A DNA stretch of 64,000 nucleotides from the NCBI GenBank assembly GCA_029254025.1, contig JAQWYK010000049.1:1-64000 (forward strand), in the 5' to 3' direction. Below the pieces are notes generated by a model. That model made no database searches. It was not told the DNA's origin and saw only the letters and a list, made by a program, of their open reading frames with translations. This document shows positions 9,987-18,096 of the stretch, piece by piece (the stretch's first letter is position 1; every line of letters starts with the position of its first letter). The DNA is from Crocinitomicaceae bacterium (GTDB lineage Bacteria; Bacteroidota; Bacteroidia; Flavobacteriales_D; Crocinitomicaceae). A program made the position numbers and the translations under genes.

Positions 9987-10733
9987 ATGGGAATTCTTGA
10001 CTCGGTATTTAGAAGTAAAAAGTCGAAAGTCGCATATGATTTAGCTGACCTCGGCGTAGATGTGCACAGTCATTTAATCCCAGGAATTGATGACGGGTCA
10101 CAATCGATGGACCAAACCCTGGGAATGCTCCTTAAATTCAAGGAGCTAGGTTATAAAAAGGTCATTACGACGCCACATATTATCTCTGACTTATATCGTA
10201 ATACACCAGAGATTATCTTGGCTGGGTGGAAAGAAGTGTTGGCAATGGTCAACGAACATCAATTAGATATTGAGGTGGAAGTAGCTGCCGAGTATTTTTT
10301 GGATGAGTTTCTGTTAGAGAAAGTCGTAAAGAAGGAATTGCTTTCTTTCGGAGAGAACAATGTCCTCTTTGAATTATCTTTTTCATCGCCTCCCCATCAA
10401 TTAGCTGAATTGGTATTTGCTATGAAAACGAATGGTTACGTTCCTGTTTTGGCACATTTTGAACGGTATCCATATTACTTTTCGAATGCGGAAGAAGTAA
10501 TCACAGATTTGCGTATGAAAGGAGTGAAACTGCAACTCAATTTGAATTCACTAACCGGACATTATGGTCCTCAAGTGAGAAAGCAAGCCGAGTTGATGAT
10601 TGATAAAGGCTGGGTTGACCTAGTTGGGTCTGACTGTCATCGAATCGATCATTTGAATTTACTCGAACGCAATTTGACGCTCAACTATTTTCTCAAGCTC
10701 AAGGAACTTCCTTTAATGAATAGAGCGCTGTAA
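9987..10733 (+). CDS. PHP-family protein-tyrosine phosphatase (CpsB/YwqE-like)
   Basis: 248-residue manganese-dependent PHP-domain phosphatase. Metal-binding motifs are DVHSHLIPGIDDGS (about residues 25-38), TTPHI, the glutamate in VAAEYFLDE, HFERYPY and the terminal GSDCHRIDHL. Family members dephosphorylate the tyrosine-rich tail of Wzc/CpsD-type kinases and so control chain length in capsule or exopolysaccharide synthesis. It is last in the sugar operon, 1 nt after rfbB, which fits. No cognate kinase or Wza-type exporter is visible nearby. Confidence 0.87.
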   Translation: MGILDSVFRSKKSKVAYDLADLGVDVHSHLIPGIDDGSQSMDQTLGMLLKFKELGYKKVITTPHIISDLYRNTPEIILAGWKEVLAMVNEHQLDIEVEVAAEYFLDEFLLEKVVKKELLSFGENNVLFELSFSSPPHQLAELVFAMKTNGYVPVLAHFERYPYYFSNAEEVITDLRMKGVKLQLNLNSLTGHYGPQVRKQAELMIDKGWVDLVGSDCHRIDHLNLLERNLTLNYFLKLKELPLMNRAL

Positions 10734-10753
10734 TAAGTGTTTTTTATTGCAAC

Positions 10754-10782
10754 AAAAAAGGGCAAATCATCCAATTTGCCCC
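10754..10782 (-). terminator. Intrinsic terminator downstream of fabD
   Basis: Stem gggcaaat/atttgccc (10760-10767 with 10774-10781) and a 6-nt loop. Read on the minus strand it is followed by TTTTTT (complement of the A-run 10754-10759), the correct orientation for fabD. It may also block read-through from the plus-strand sugar operon, but the plus side lacks a T-run. Confidence 0.75.
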
Positions 10783-10807
10783 TTCAAATCGTATGTTGTT
10801 AATCTTA

Positions 10808-11701
10808 TTATTCCGCAATAAGTTGAGCACTAGATGTTGGAAATTGACGGTCGATTTTTTTAAAAAGACCTTGTAACACTTTTCCTGGTCCAACTTCAAT
10901 AACCTCTGAACAACCATCTTTAATCATTTGTTCCATAGTTTGTGTCCAGCGGACTGGGGCTGTTAGTTGAGCCACTAAATTTTTTTGAATCTCTTGTGCA
11001 TCACTTACGGCATTTGCAGTTACGTTTTGATAAATTGGACAAATACCATTGCTAAACGCAGTCTCCTCGATGGCTGCCGCCAATTCTTCACGTGCAGGTT
11101 CCATTAAAGGAGAATGAAACGCTCCACCTACTTGAAGCACCATTGCTCTTTTCGCTCCAGCTTCTGTCAATAGTTGACAAGCTTTTTCTATACCAGGAAC
11201 TGATCCAGAAATCACGAGTTGTCCTGGGCAATTATAATTTGCCGCAACAACAATTTCATCGTTGATAGATACACAAATTTCTTCCACGACATTATCTTCA
11301 AGTCCAAGAATAGCAGCCATAGTTGAAGGCTGAAGTTCACATGCCTTTTGCATCGCTAGTGCTCGTTGAGAGACTAATCTCAATCCGTCCTCAAAGCTTA
11401 ACGCGCGATTAGCAACCAATGCTGAAAACTCTCCTAAAGAGTGACCAGCTACCATTTGAGGCTGGAATGAACTTCCTAATGTTTTTGCTAAAATCGCAGA
11501 ATGTAAAAAGATAGCAGGCTGGGTAACCTTGGTTTCTTTGAGTTGCTCATCTGTTCCATGGAACATGATGTCAGTAATATTAAATCCAAGTATTTCGTTG
11601 GCATTTAAAAAGAGGTCTTTTGCTTCTGATGAGTGATCAAATAGATCCTTACCCATACCGATGAACTGAGCCCCTTGACCAGGGAATACATATGCTTTCA
11701 T
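10808..11701 (-). CDS. fabD: Malonyl-CoA:ACP transacylase
   Basis: Loads malonyl groups from CoA onto acyl carrier protein for fatty-acid synthesis. The 297-residue protein has the N-terminal FPGQGAQ motif, the nucleophile elbow GHSLGE (about Ser88), and the catalytic histidine in GGAFHSPLM (about His196), with QNVTA further on. A perfect TATTTTTG -7 box lies 20 nt upstream of the ATG and a strong terminator follows the gene, so it is probably monocistronic. Confidence 0.95.
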   Translation of the reverse strand: MKAYVFPGQGAQFIGMGKDLFDHSSEAKDLFLNANEILGFNITDIMFHGTDEQLKETKVTQPAIFLHSAILAKTLGSSFQPQMVAGHSLGEFSALVANRALSFEDGLRLVSQRALAMQKACELQPSTMAAILGLEDNVVEEICVSINDEIVVAANYNCPGQLVISGSVPGIEKACQLLTEAGAKRAMVLQVGGAFHSPLMEPAREELAAAIEETAFSNGICPIYQNVTANAVSDAQEIQKNLVAQLTAPVRWTQTMEQMIKDGCSEVIEVGPGKVLQGLFKKIDRQFPTSSAQLIAE

Positions 11702-11721
11702 AATGTGAATTTTAGTTGGTG

Positions 11722-11729
11722 CAAAAATA
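11722..11729 (-). promoter_or_regulatory. Bacteroidota -7 element (TATTTTTG) of fabD
   Basis: Exact TAnnTTTG match on the minus strand, 20 nt before the fabD start codon. No TTG at the -33 position was found. Confidence 0.55.
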
Positions 11730-11763
11730 TAAATTCTATTGAATTTAGGCTGTGCATAAAACA

Positions 11764-11792
11764 GAAAAGGCCCGACATAGTCGAGCCTTTTC
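11764..11792 (-). terminator. Intrinsic terminator after the T9SS cargo gene
   Basis: Twelve-position hairpin with arms 11764-11775 and 11781-11792 and a 5-nt loop. The only non-Watson-Crick position becomes a G-U wobble on the minus strand, where the stem is followed by a T-rich stretch. This fits termination of the minus-strand gene ending at 11810. Confidence 0.7.
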
Positions 11793-11809
11793 GTTATAGA
11801 AATTAATTC

Positions 11810-13657
11810 TTATTTGTTAACTATCAATTTCTCAGTAACTACTGCGTTTCCTGCAGCAAAAGAGTAAGTGTAAACTCCATTTGCTAATTCAGCAGTTGGA
11901 ACAGCAATTGAGTGCTTACCAGCAGCAACATTTTTTTCAGTAGTAGTGAAAACTACTTTCCCTGACAAGTCAGCGATGGTTAATGTTACAGTACTGTTGT
12001 TTTCTAACTCAAAGTTCACGTTCGCCACATCTTTCGCTGGGTTAGGGTATACTGTCAAGTTCATAGAATTCTCAGCAATGTTCTCGGTGTTCAATGACAA
12101 ATCAAAGTTCATACGAACCATTGGAGTTGAAGTTGTGTAGTACCAAGTTCCATCTGTTAGATCTAAGTAGAAACAAGTTTGGTCTGCAGAGGTGCCGGCA
12201 GTTCCTGTTACTAAACCATTAGTTCCAATACCGCCTTGTGAACCAACAACTAATAGGTAAGACTCACCAGCGTTCAATGTTTGAGGGGTGTTGAAAGGCA
12301 TAGTGATCCAAGTATCTAGATCATCAGCAGTCAAAACACCTATGTCAGTTCCATCCACGTAAATGAAGTCTCCTGTTGCAGGGTCAATGCTGTAAAGTGT
12401 TCCATCGCAGTCAGCGTCAACATCAGAAGTAGCACTTACGTAGAAGTCAATTCCGTAAAGAACATCAGAAGTTACGATATCAAATACGTTACCTACCTGG
12501 TATCCAGCAGCATTTCCAGCAGCATCTCTATTTAAAGTACCACCAGTTCTGTTGCCGTCTTCACGAGCATATGTTGTGTTTGAAACTTCAAAAGATGCAA
12601 TTCCAGCCACCGCATTGTCCGTTGGAATAACATCAACATTTGGAGATGTAACCTCTGCATCAAATGTGTATGAACCTAATCCGGTCGGTGTAAATTGGGT
12701 TGTCAACTCTAATGTGTCAACTGCGAAAGTTGAAATTGAAGAGTTCGCTGAAGTTCCAGAAAATCCTGAAGTCGCCTCGTTAATAGAGAAAACAACATCA
12801 TTTTGATTTGCGTACCCAAAGTTAGTAACACGACCACCCAAGTCTACTGCAGCGATTTGATTAACAGGTACTTGGTAATAAGGAAGTCGTGCACCATAAG
12901 CACCTAAAGACCCCCAATACAAACCTGTCACTGCTAGGTCGAATTCATCTGTTTCAACAATCTCTACATCATCAACCGCCCAGTACCATGCCCAAATATC
13001 ATTATCGTTGTAGTAGAATTGAATCAAAACTTGAGACTGACCACCTGCTACCGCAGAGATATTGATGATTTCATTTTCAGGATTCGCAGAATTTTGAAGG
13101 TTTGGATATCCACTATTATTGGTTATTTCATATTCTGTCCATGTTACTCCATTATCCCCTGATACACGAACACCTCGAGTGTCGAGATACCAACGGTAAT
13201 TGTGTGAGAATTTCAAAGATACGAATGGATTTGCACTCAAATCAATTGGAGTTGCTGTAGTCATCTCAGCGACAATGGCTCCGTCGCCATCTGCGTTCCC
13301 TGGCTGACCATCAGAATTTATTAATGCATATCCGTTTGCTGCAGATGCACTTGCGAATGGAAATAAAGCAGCCGTTGCGTTGGGCATGTCCGCAGGGTCA
13401 GTTGTAATCATCCAATCCCATGAACTTGGAGCACTTGTGTTTGTCATTGTCCAGTTTGCCGGAGTAGAGAAATCATCTGACCAAAGTGTAACACCTTTTG
13501 ACTCAACCTCAGTGTTAGGTTTTGCTTTAACAGTTTCTAAATTGCTTACATGCTTCGTAGTTTTCAAGCTAGGATAGTTCATAGAACTTACCGGAGCTTG
13601 TGCAAGTGCTTGTCCAGCAATTGCAGAGATACCTAAAAATAAATAAATTTTCTTCAT
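11810..13657 (-). CDS. Secreted protein with T9SS type A sorting domain
   Basis: 615-residue exported protein of unknown activity. The N terminus MKKIYLFLGISAIAGQALAQ is a Sec signal peptide with a likely cut after AQA or AQ. A MAM-like/choice-of-anchor-J beta-sandwich follows at roughly residues 50-235 (ending WAVDDVEIV). A middle region, around residues 240-520, has CARDB-like character and the motif SYLLVVGSQGG. The C-terminal 80 residues are a clear type A sorting domain, with VYPNPAKDVANVNF, DLSGKVVF, NGVYTYSF and the terminal EKLIVNK. It is exported by T9SS and probably surface-attached or released; no catalytic residues are recognised. The leader has a TAATTTAG box (13679-13686, minus), one base off consensus. 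Confidence 0.88.
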   Translation of the reverse strand: MKKIYLFLGISAIAGQALAQAPVSSMNYPSLKTTKHVSNLETVKAKPNTEVESKGVTLWSDDFSTPANWTMTNTSAPSSWDWMITTDPADMPNATAALFPFASASAANGYALINSDGQPGNADGDGAIVAEMTTATPIDLSANPFVSLKFSHNYRWYLDTRGVRVSGDNGVTWTEYEITNNSGYPNLQNSANPENEIINISAVAGGQSQVLIQFYYNDNDIWAWYWAVDDVEIVETDEFDLAVTGLYWGSLGAYGARLPYYQVPVNQIAAVDLGGRVTNFGYANQNDVVFSINEATSGFSGTSANSSISTFAVDTLELTTQFTPTGLGSYTFDAEVTSPNVDVIPTDNAVAGIASFEVSNTTYAREDGNRTGGTLNRDAAGNAAGYQVGNVFDIVTSDVLYGIDFYVSATSDVDADCDGTLYSIDPATGDFIYVDGTDIGVLTADDLDTWITMPFNTPQTLNAGESYLLVVGSQGGIGTNGLVTGTAGTSADQTCFYLDLTDGTWYYTTSTPMVRMNFDLSLNTENIAENSMNLTVYPNPAKDVANVNFELENNSTVTLTIADLSGKVVFTTTEKNVAAGKHSIAVPTAELANGVYTYSFAAGNAVVTEKLIVNK

Positions 13658-13981
13658 AAGTTTAATTTTTTTGAGTTGCTAAATTAATTAAAAATTGCAT
13701 TCATTCTGTGAAAAACATCACAAATGTTTACATTGAGTTAACGAAATTCAATTCAATAAGGTTGGAATTAAACGATAGTTTTCTTTAAATTAGTGGCACG
13801 TGTTGAAGGGATAAACTGAAGAATGAGTAATCCGATAATTAAATAGTTACCAAATGGAAGTTCATTTTTTATTATTCGAATTGGTCATTTGGCGAACTCA
13901 ATGCTTATATTAATTCGGTAAATCAGGGTGAGTTATTCCTGTTTTGTCTTTTAGAAAACAGTGTTAATTTGAATTGGAAGT
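13658..13981. other. 324-nt gap between divergent genes
   Basis: AT-rich spacer between two divergent genes. It holds the upstream region of the T9SS cargo gene, with near-consensus TAATTTAG at 13679-13686 on the minus strand. It also has a 7-bp inverted repeat (ctgtttt/aaaacag, 13939-13961, 9-nt loop) 20 nt before the methyltransferase start. No convincing coding sequence or structured RNA was recognised. Confidence 0.5.
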
Positions 13982-14581
13982 ATGGAAGAGTTGAGCGCAG
14001 AATTTTGGAATACGTGTTACTTGCAGAATAAAATTGGTTGGGATCTTGGTGAAGTTTCTCCAGCTTTAAAATATTGGATGGATGAGCTTTCCGATACCTC
14101 AAGTAGAATACTAATTCCCGGAGCAGGTTATGCATATGAAGTAGATTATCTAATCCAAAAAGGTTTTCAAGATATCACTGTTGTGGATATTGCGCCTAAA
14201 TTGGTATCGGAGCTAAAGAAACGATTTGATAAATTCAAACAGGTAACGATCATTCTTGGCGATTTTTTTGAATTAACCGGGAGTTTCGATATCATATTGG
14301 AGCAAACTTTCTTTTGTGCTTTAGCTCCTTCTTTACGGTCAACTTATGTAACAAAAATGGCTTCACTGTTGACACCAAACGGTCGCCTTTTGGGAGTGTT
14401 ATTTAACCGAGATTTTAACGGTGGTCCGCCTTTTGGTGGTGCGACAGAAGAGTACATTGATTTATTTCAGCAAGCATTTGAAGTTACGTTTTTCCCATGT
14501 CAGGTTTCATACCCTGCTCGAAAGGGAAGTGAAGTTCTATTTGAGGCGAAACTTATTCTTGCTGAAAGTAATAAGAGCTAG
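13982..14581 (+). CDS. TPMT-family SAM-dependent methyltransferase
   Basis: 199-residue protein of the thiopurine S-methyltransferase-like family. The family-typical N-terminal FWNTCYLQNKIGWDLGEVSP is followed by SAM motif I LIPGAGYAYEVDYL (about residues 41-54), VVDIAP, and the QTFFCALAP segment matching EQ.FFCAL in this family. Bacterial members methylate thiols, selenium or tellurium compounds, or small thiocyanate-like substrates; the substrate here is unknown. It converges on the next gene, overlapping by 4 nt. Confidence 0.8.
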   Translation: MEELSAEFWNTCYLQNKIGWDLGEVSPALKYWMDELSDTSSRILIPGAGYAYEVDYLIQKGFQDITVVDIAPKLVSELKKRFDKFKQVTIILGDFFELTGSFDIILEQTFFCALAPSLRSTYVTKMASLLTPNGRLLGVLFNRDFNGGPPFGGATEEYIDLFQQAFEVTFFPCQVSYPARKGSEVLFEAKLILAESNKS

Positions 14582-15597
14582 TCTCTTGGTATCTTTAAAT
14601 AGTAATGTTGAACAGCAGTGAGAACATCTTTATATGCCCAGTGTAAAAGGTTGTTCTCAAGCATAACAGACATCCCTAGGGTTAAAAAAAGTTGTTGCAC
14701 TCCATGAAATAGTGCTTCATGTTGCGAAGGAAGTTCATGTATTAAGTGATTTTTAGCCAGCGTTTTTTCGGCTATACTCAACTCTTGAAACTCATCATGA
14801 AGGTGAGCACATTCTAATAGTATTGATGTGCTTGTGCTTAGCTTAATTTTGAGCCTTTGAAGTGCTTCTATTGGTGATTTAGAGTGTTTTAGTGCTATCT
14901 CGGCGTGTGATACGAAACAGTCTACAATACCCACAAAACTTGCTGAAAGACACAGGCGGGCAAAAGTTTCGAATTCAAGTTGGAATACTGAATAAGCGTG
15001 ATTGTTCTTGATCTCGCCAACGATAAACCGGTGTTCTTCTCGAATAATTTGATTGTTTATTGTAATTCCATGTGATGAAGTAGCCTTTAGTCCCATAATG
15101 GGCCAATTGTCTTGCATTTCAACAAGTTCCCTGGAAATAAGGAAAGAAGATATCCGACCGTCCTTGTGCTTCGCATTAAATGTAAAATGAGAAGCATGTG
15201 CTGCTCCCGTGCATTTATTCCATGCTCCGTTGATGATATATTTTTTATTGATTTCACGAACGGTTCCACTGGTGTCCCCTGAACCGGCCAATATGGTAGA
15301 TGGATTTTGGAACAAGCTACAAGCTATATCGGGAGCAAAACATCCCGAGAAGTAATTAGCCCCAGCACCCAGATTCAATACCCATCCCAAACTTCCGTGC
15401 AGTTTTGAAATATGCATAAGGGCGAGAATTCCTTGACTCAAGGATAATTGCAGTCCACCGAATTCCTTTGGCACGAACAGGTGAAAAGCACGTTCTTGTT
15501 GTAACGTTGAAATCCACTCAGAAGGTAGTGAATTCGCTGTATAGGTTTCAAGAGAGACGGAAGAAATAATGAAGTTACGGATGTATTCTAAACGCAT
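14578..15597 (-). CDS. Acyl-CoA-dehydrogenase-fold flavoprotein (possible monooxygenase type)
   Basis: 339-residue protein with the acyl-CoA dehydrogenase fold. The N-terminal helical part has FHLFVPKEFGGLQLSLSQGI, the middle beta region has KKYIINGAWNKCTGAAHASH, and the C terminus YKDVLTAVQHYYL resembles the wRD..taqH motif of the HsaA/DszC-like flavin monooxygenase branch. It is short for an acyl-CoA dehydrogenase (about 380) and the usual catalytic glutamate could not be located. The gene starts 3 nt after aroB, so the two are probably co-transcribed. Substrate unknown. Confidence 0.65.
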   Translation of the reverse strand: MRLEYIRNFIISSVSLETYTANSLPSEWISTLQQERAFHLFVPKEFGGLQLSLSQGILALMHISKLHGSLGWVLNLGAGANYFSGCFAPDIACSLFQNPSTILAGSGDTSGTVREINKKYIINGAWNKCTGAAHASHFTFNAKHKDGRISSFLISRELVEMQDNWPIMGLKATSSHGITINNQIIREEHRFIVGEIKNNHAYSVFQLEFETFARLCLSASFVGIVDCFVSHAEIALKHSKSPIEALQRLKIKLSTSTSILLECAHLHDEFQELSIAEKTLAKNHLIHELPSQHEALFHGVQQLFLTLGMSVMLENNLLHWAYKDVLTAVQHYYLKIPRD

Positions 15598-15600
15598 AAA

Positions 15601-16662
15601 TCAGTGAGCGATAAATAGTTCTTGGAGTACCTCTTGAATTTGTTTCTCTGAAAAAGCTTGATCAATATGAGAAACGCCAATTGTAGAAATAGTTGTGAAA
15701 TTTATTCTCTTACTGTTGTTTTTTTTATCGTGTTTCATTAATTCAATTAGGTGCGTAAGGTTATCGGGTTCCAACTTAATCTGTGGGTATTCCGATTGAA
15801 TATGTGCGAAGATTTCTTTAAATTCTTCCATGGGAAGCGTTCCAAATTTTGCTGCCAGAAGCGACTCCGCCACAATACCCCATGCTACGCAGTGTCCATG
15901 TGCTTTTTTATCTTGCTCCAGGAAGAAACCTTCTAATGCATGTCCAATGGTATGTCCGAAATTCAACCCTTTCCGGACGTTTTCCTCCTTGAAATCAGCT
16001 TTCACGATTTCGTTTTTAATAGCTACGGATACCGCGATATCTTCGATCGTAATATCCTTCACAGGTTTCGTTTTTAGATTTAACCAATGTTCCTTTGATT
16101 GAATTAGTCCATGTTTAAGCATTTCTGCTTTACCCCATAATAATTCTTCATCAGGAAGCGTTCCAAGGAAGATGTTATCGCAAACTACAAGTCGCGGAGT
16201 ACTGAATAAACCCAATTGATTTTTATACACTCCAAGGTCTACCCCTGTTTTTCCTCCTGCGGAAGCATCTACCATGGCGAGCAAACTCGTGGGGATGTTC
16301 ATGTAATCAACACCTCTTTTGTAAATAGAAGCTACAAATCCGCCTAAATCAGTAATCATTCCTCCCCCAACATTCAAGATGATATCGTTGCGTTGAATTT
16401 TATACTCGCTCAGGGCCTCCCAAACTTGGGCACAAATTTCAAGGATTTTGTTTTCTTCCCCTGCCGGTAGTACTATAATTTCAGCATTTGCTAATTCATC
16501 GATCGAAGTGGTCAGGTAAGGAACACAGTTTTCATGAGTGTTCTCATCACATATAATGACCTTTTTTCGGGTACTGAACTCTTCTGATAATAGCTTGCTC
16601 AGCGAACCTTGAAGGAGGTCGCCAATTTCAATGGAGTAGCCAAGGGATGGAATTGTCGTCAT
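15601..16662 (-). CDS. aroB: 3-dehydroquinate synthase
   Basis: Second step of the shikimate pathway: DAHP to 3-dehydroquinate, NAD- and metal-dependent. The 353-residue protein has the NAD-binding loop NVGGGMITDLGGFVASIYKR, the conserved IPTSLLAMVDASAGGKTGVD, and metal ligands in the E..KHG (AEMLKHGLIQS) and NFGHTIGHALE motifs, all intact. A perfect TAGTTTTG box lies 26 nt before the ATG. The acyl-CoA-dehydrogenase-like gene follows 3 nt after its stop. Confidence 0.95.
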   Translation of the reverse strand: MTTIPSLGYSIEIGDLLQGSLSKLLSEEFSTRKKVIICDENTHENCVPYLTTSIDELANAEIIVLPAGEENKILEICAQVWEALSEYKIQRNDIILNVGGGMITDLGGFVASIYKRGVDYMNIPTSLLAMVDASAGGKTGVDLGVYKNQLGLFSTPRLVVCDNIFLGTLPDEELLWGKAEMLKHGLIQSKEHWLNLKTKPVKDITIEDIAVSVAIKNEIVKADFKEENVRKGLNFGHTIGHALEGFFLEQDKKAHGHCVAWGIVAESLLAAKFGTLPMEEFKEIFAHIQSEYPQIKLEPDNLTHLIELMKHDKKNNSKRINFTTISTIGVSHIDQAFSEKQIQEVLQELFIAH

Positions 16663-16688
16663 AGTTGATTCCTTTTCGGATTCAACTA

Positions 16689-16696
16689 CAAAACTA
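16689..16696 (-). promoter_or_regulatory. Bacteroidota -7 element (TAGTTTTG) of aroB
   Basis: Exact TAnnTTTG match on the minus strand, 26 nt before the aroB start. No TTG at -33 was seen. Confidence 0.55.
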
Positions 16697-16818
16697 ATCG
16701 TTCAGCGGAATGTTTCATAGTATTCGTGTAATTATTATGGTGGTAGGAATGTAACAAAACGACTTTTATTCTTTCATTTGCGAATGCGCGAATGGTGTCT
16801 TTGATTAAATTTACCGCC

Positions 16819-17988
16819 ATGATTTCATTTGAGAACACAGAGATAGCTTTTGGCTACAAATCGAATAAAGATTTGAAACGTGCACAACGCTTGTTTCAGC
16901 TCGTGGGCAAACCTTGTTTGGTCCGATTTGGCAAATGGATAACTCCAATTGCATTTCAATTCAGATTACCTATCCAGGGAATAATTAAATCAACGATTTT
17001 TCGCCAATTTTGTGGTGGTGAGTCAATAAATGAGTGTGATCAAGCCATTGCCAAACTGTATCAACACAGAGTGGGTACTATATTGGACTATTCGGTCGAG
17101 GGAAAAGTAGAAGAAGATGATTTTGATGCGACGTGTGAAGAAATTATTGCAACGCTTACCAAAGCTAAAGGGAATTCGGCTATTCCTTTTGCGGTGTTTA
17201 AAGTCTCCGGGATTAGCCGTCATGGCCTCCTGGAAAAATTAAATGATTCGAAGAATGAACTTTCGCAAGCAGAACGGGCCGAGTTTGCTGGTGTTTTAGC
17301 ACGTGTTGATAAGATTTGTGCCAAAGCACTAGAAGTAGAAACTCCAGTTTTTATTGATGCTGAAGAGACATGGATTCAAAATACGATTGATCAGTTGGCT
17401 TTATCCATGATGAAGAAGTACAACAAAGAATGGGTTGTGGTGTATAACACAGCCCAAATGTATCGCCATGACCGTTTAAATTATCTGAAACATTTATTGG
17501 AAGACGCCAAACGCGAAAACTTCCTGTTAGGGATTAAATTGGTTCGAGGGGCTTACATGGAAAAAGAACGCGAGCGTGCTGCGCAGAAGAATTATAAAGA
17601 TCCGATTCAACCGAATAAAGAGGCTACAGATCGCGATTTTGATGTGGCATTGCGTTTTATGATTGAGAACATTTCATTTTTTGCAGTGTGCGCAGGTACC
17701 CATAATGAAAACAGTTCTACGCTCTTAACAGAATTAATGAATGATAATGGGCTTGATAAGTCGGATAAACGAATCTATTTTGCCCAATTGCTCGGTATGT
17801 CAGATCACATTTCATTTAATCTCGCGCATGCCGATTATCAAGTGGCGAAGTATGTTCCTTATGGTCCAGTAAAAGAAGTAATGCCTTATCTATTGAGGAG
17901 GGCAGATGAAAATACTTCTGTTGCCGGTCAAACTAGCAGGGAATTGAATTTGCTTACTCGGGAAATGGAGAGAAGAGCTAATTCTTGA
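16819..17988 (+). CDS. Proline dehydrogenase
   Basis: FAD-dependent oxidation of proline to pyrroline-5-carboxylate (P5C). The protein is about 389 residues from the ATG at 16819, preferred over the in-frame ATG at 16792. Family members begin close to FENTEIAF, and a near-consensus TGTCTTTG box (16796-16803) lies between the two. The PRODH barrel motifs are visible: FIDAEETWIQ, VVYNTAQMYRHD, the flavin/substrate segment LGIKLVRGAYMEKERERA, and the C-terminal YLLRRADENTSVAGQTSREL. It is a stand-alone enzyme; the P5C dehydrogenase is not in this window. Confidence 0.9.
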   Translation: MISFENTEIAFGYKSNKDLKRAQRLFQLVGKPCLVRFGKWITPIAFQFRLPIQGIIKSTIFRQFCGGESINECDQAIAKLYQHRVGTILDYSVEGKVEEDDFDATCEEIIATLTKAKGNSAIPFAVFKVSGISRHGLLEKLNDSKNELSQAERAEFAGVLARVDKICAKALEVETPVFIDAEETWIQNTIDQLALSMMKKYNKEWVVVYNTAQMYRHDRLNYLKHLLEDAKRENFLLGIKLVRGAYMEKERERAAQKNYKDPIQPNKEATDRDFDVALRFMIENISFFAVCAGTHNENSSTLLTELMNDNGLDKSDKRIYFAQLLGMSDHISFNLAHADYQVAKYVPYGPVKEVMPYLLRRADENTSVAGQTSRELNLLTREMERRANS

Positions 17989-18096
17989 TCAGTTCGATAA
18001 TTGAATCCTTTGGTTTTTGTTCATACTTTGGCGAATCTGTCAATCAGAATCAACTTAAAAAACAGCTACTCCGTTATTATTTAATTGACAAATTAA

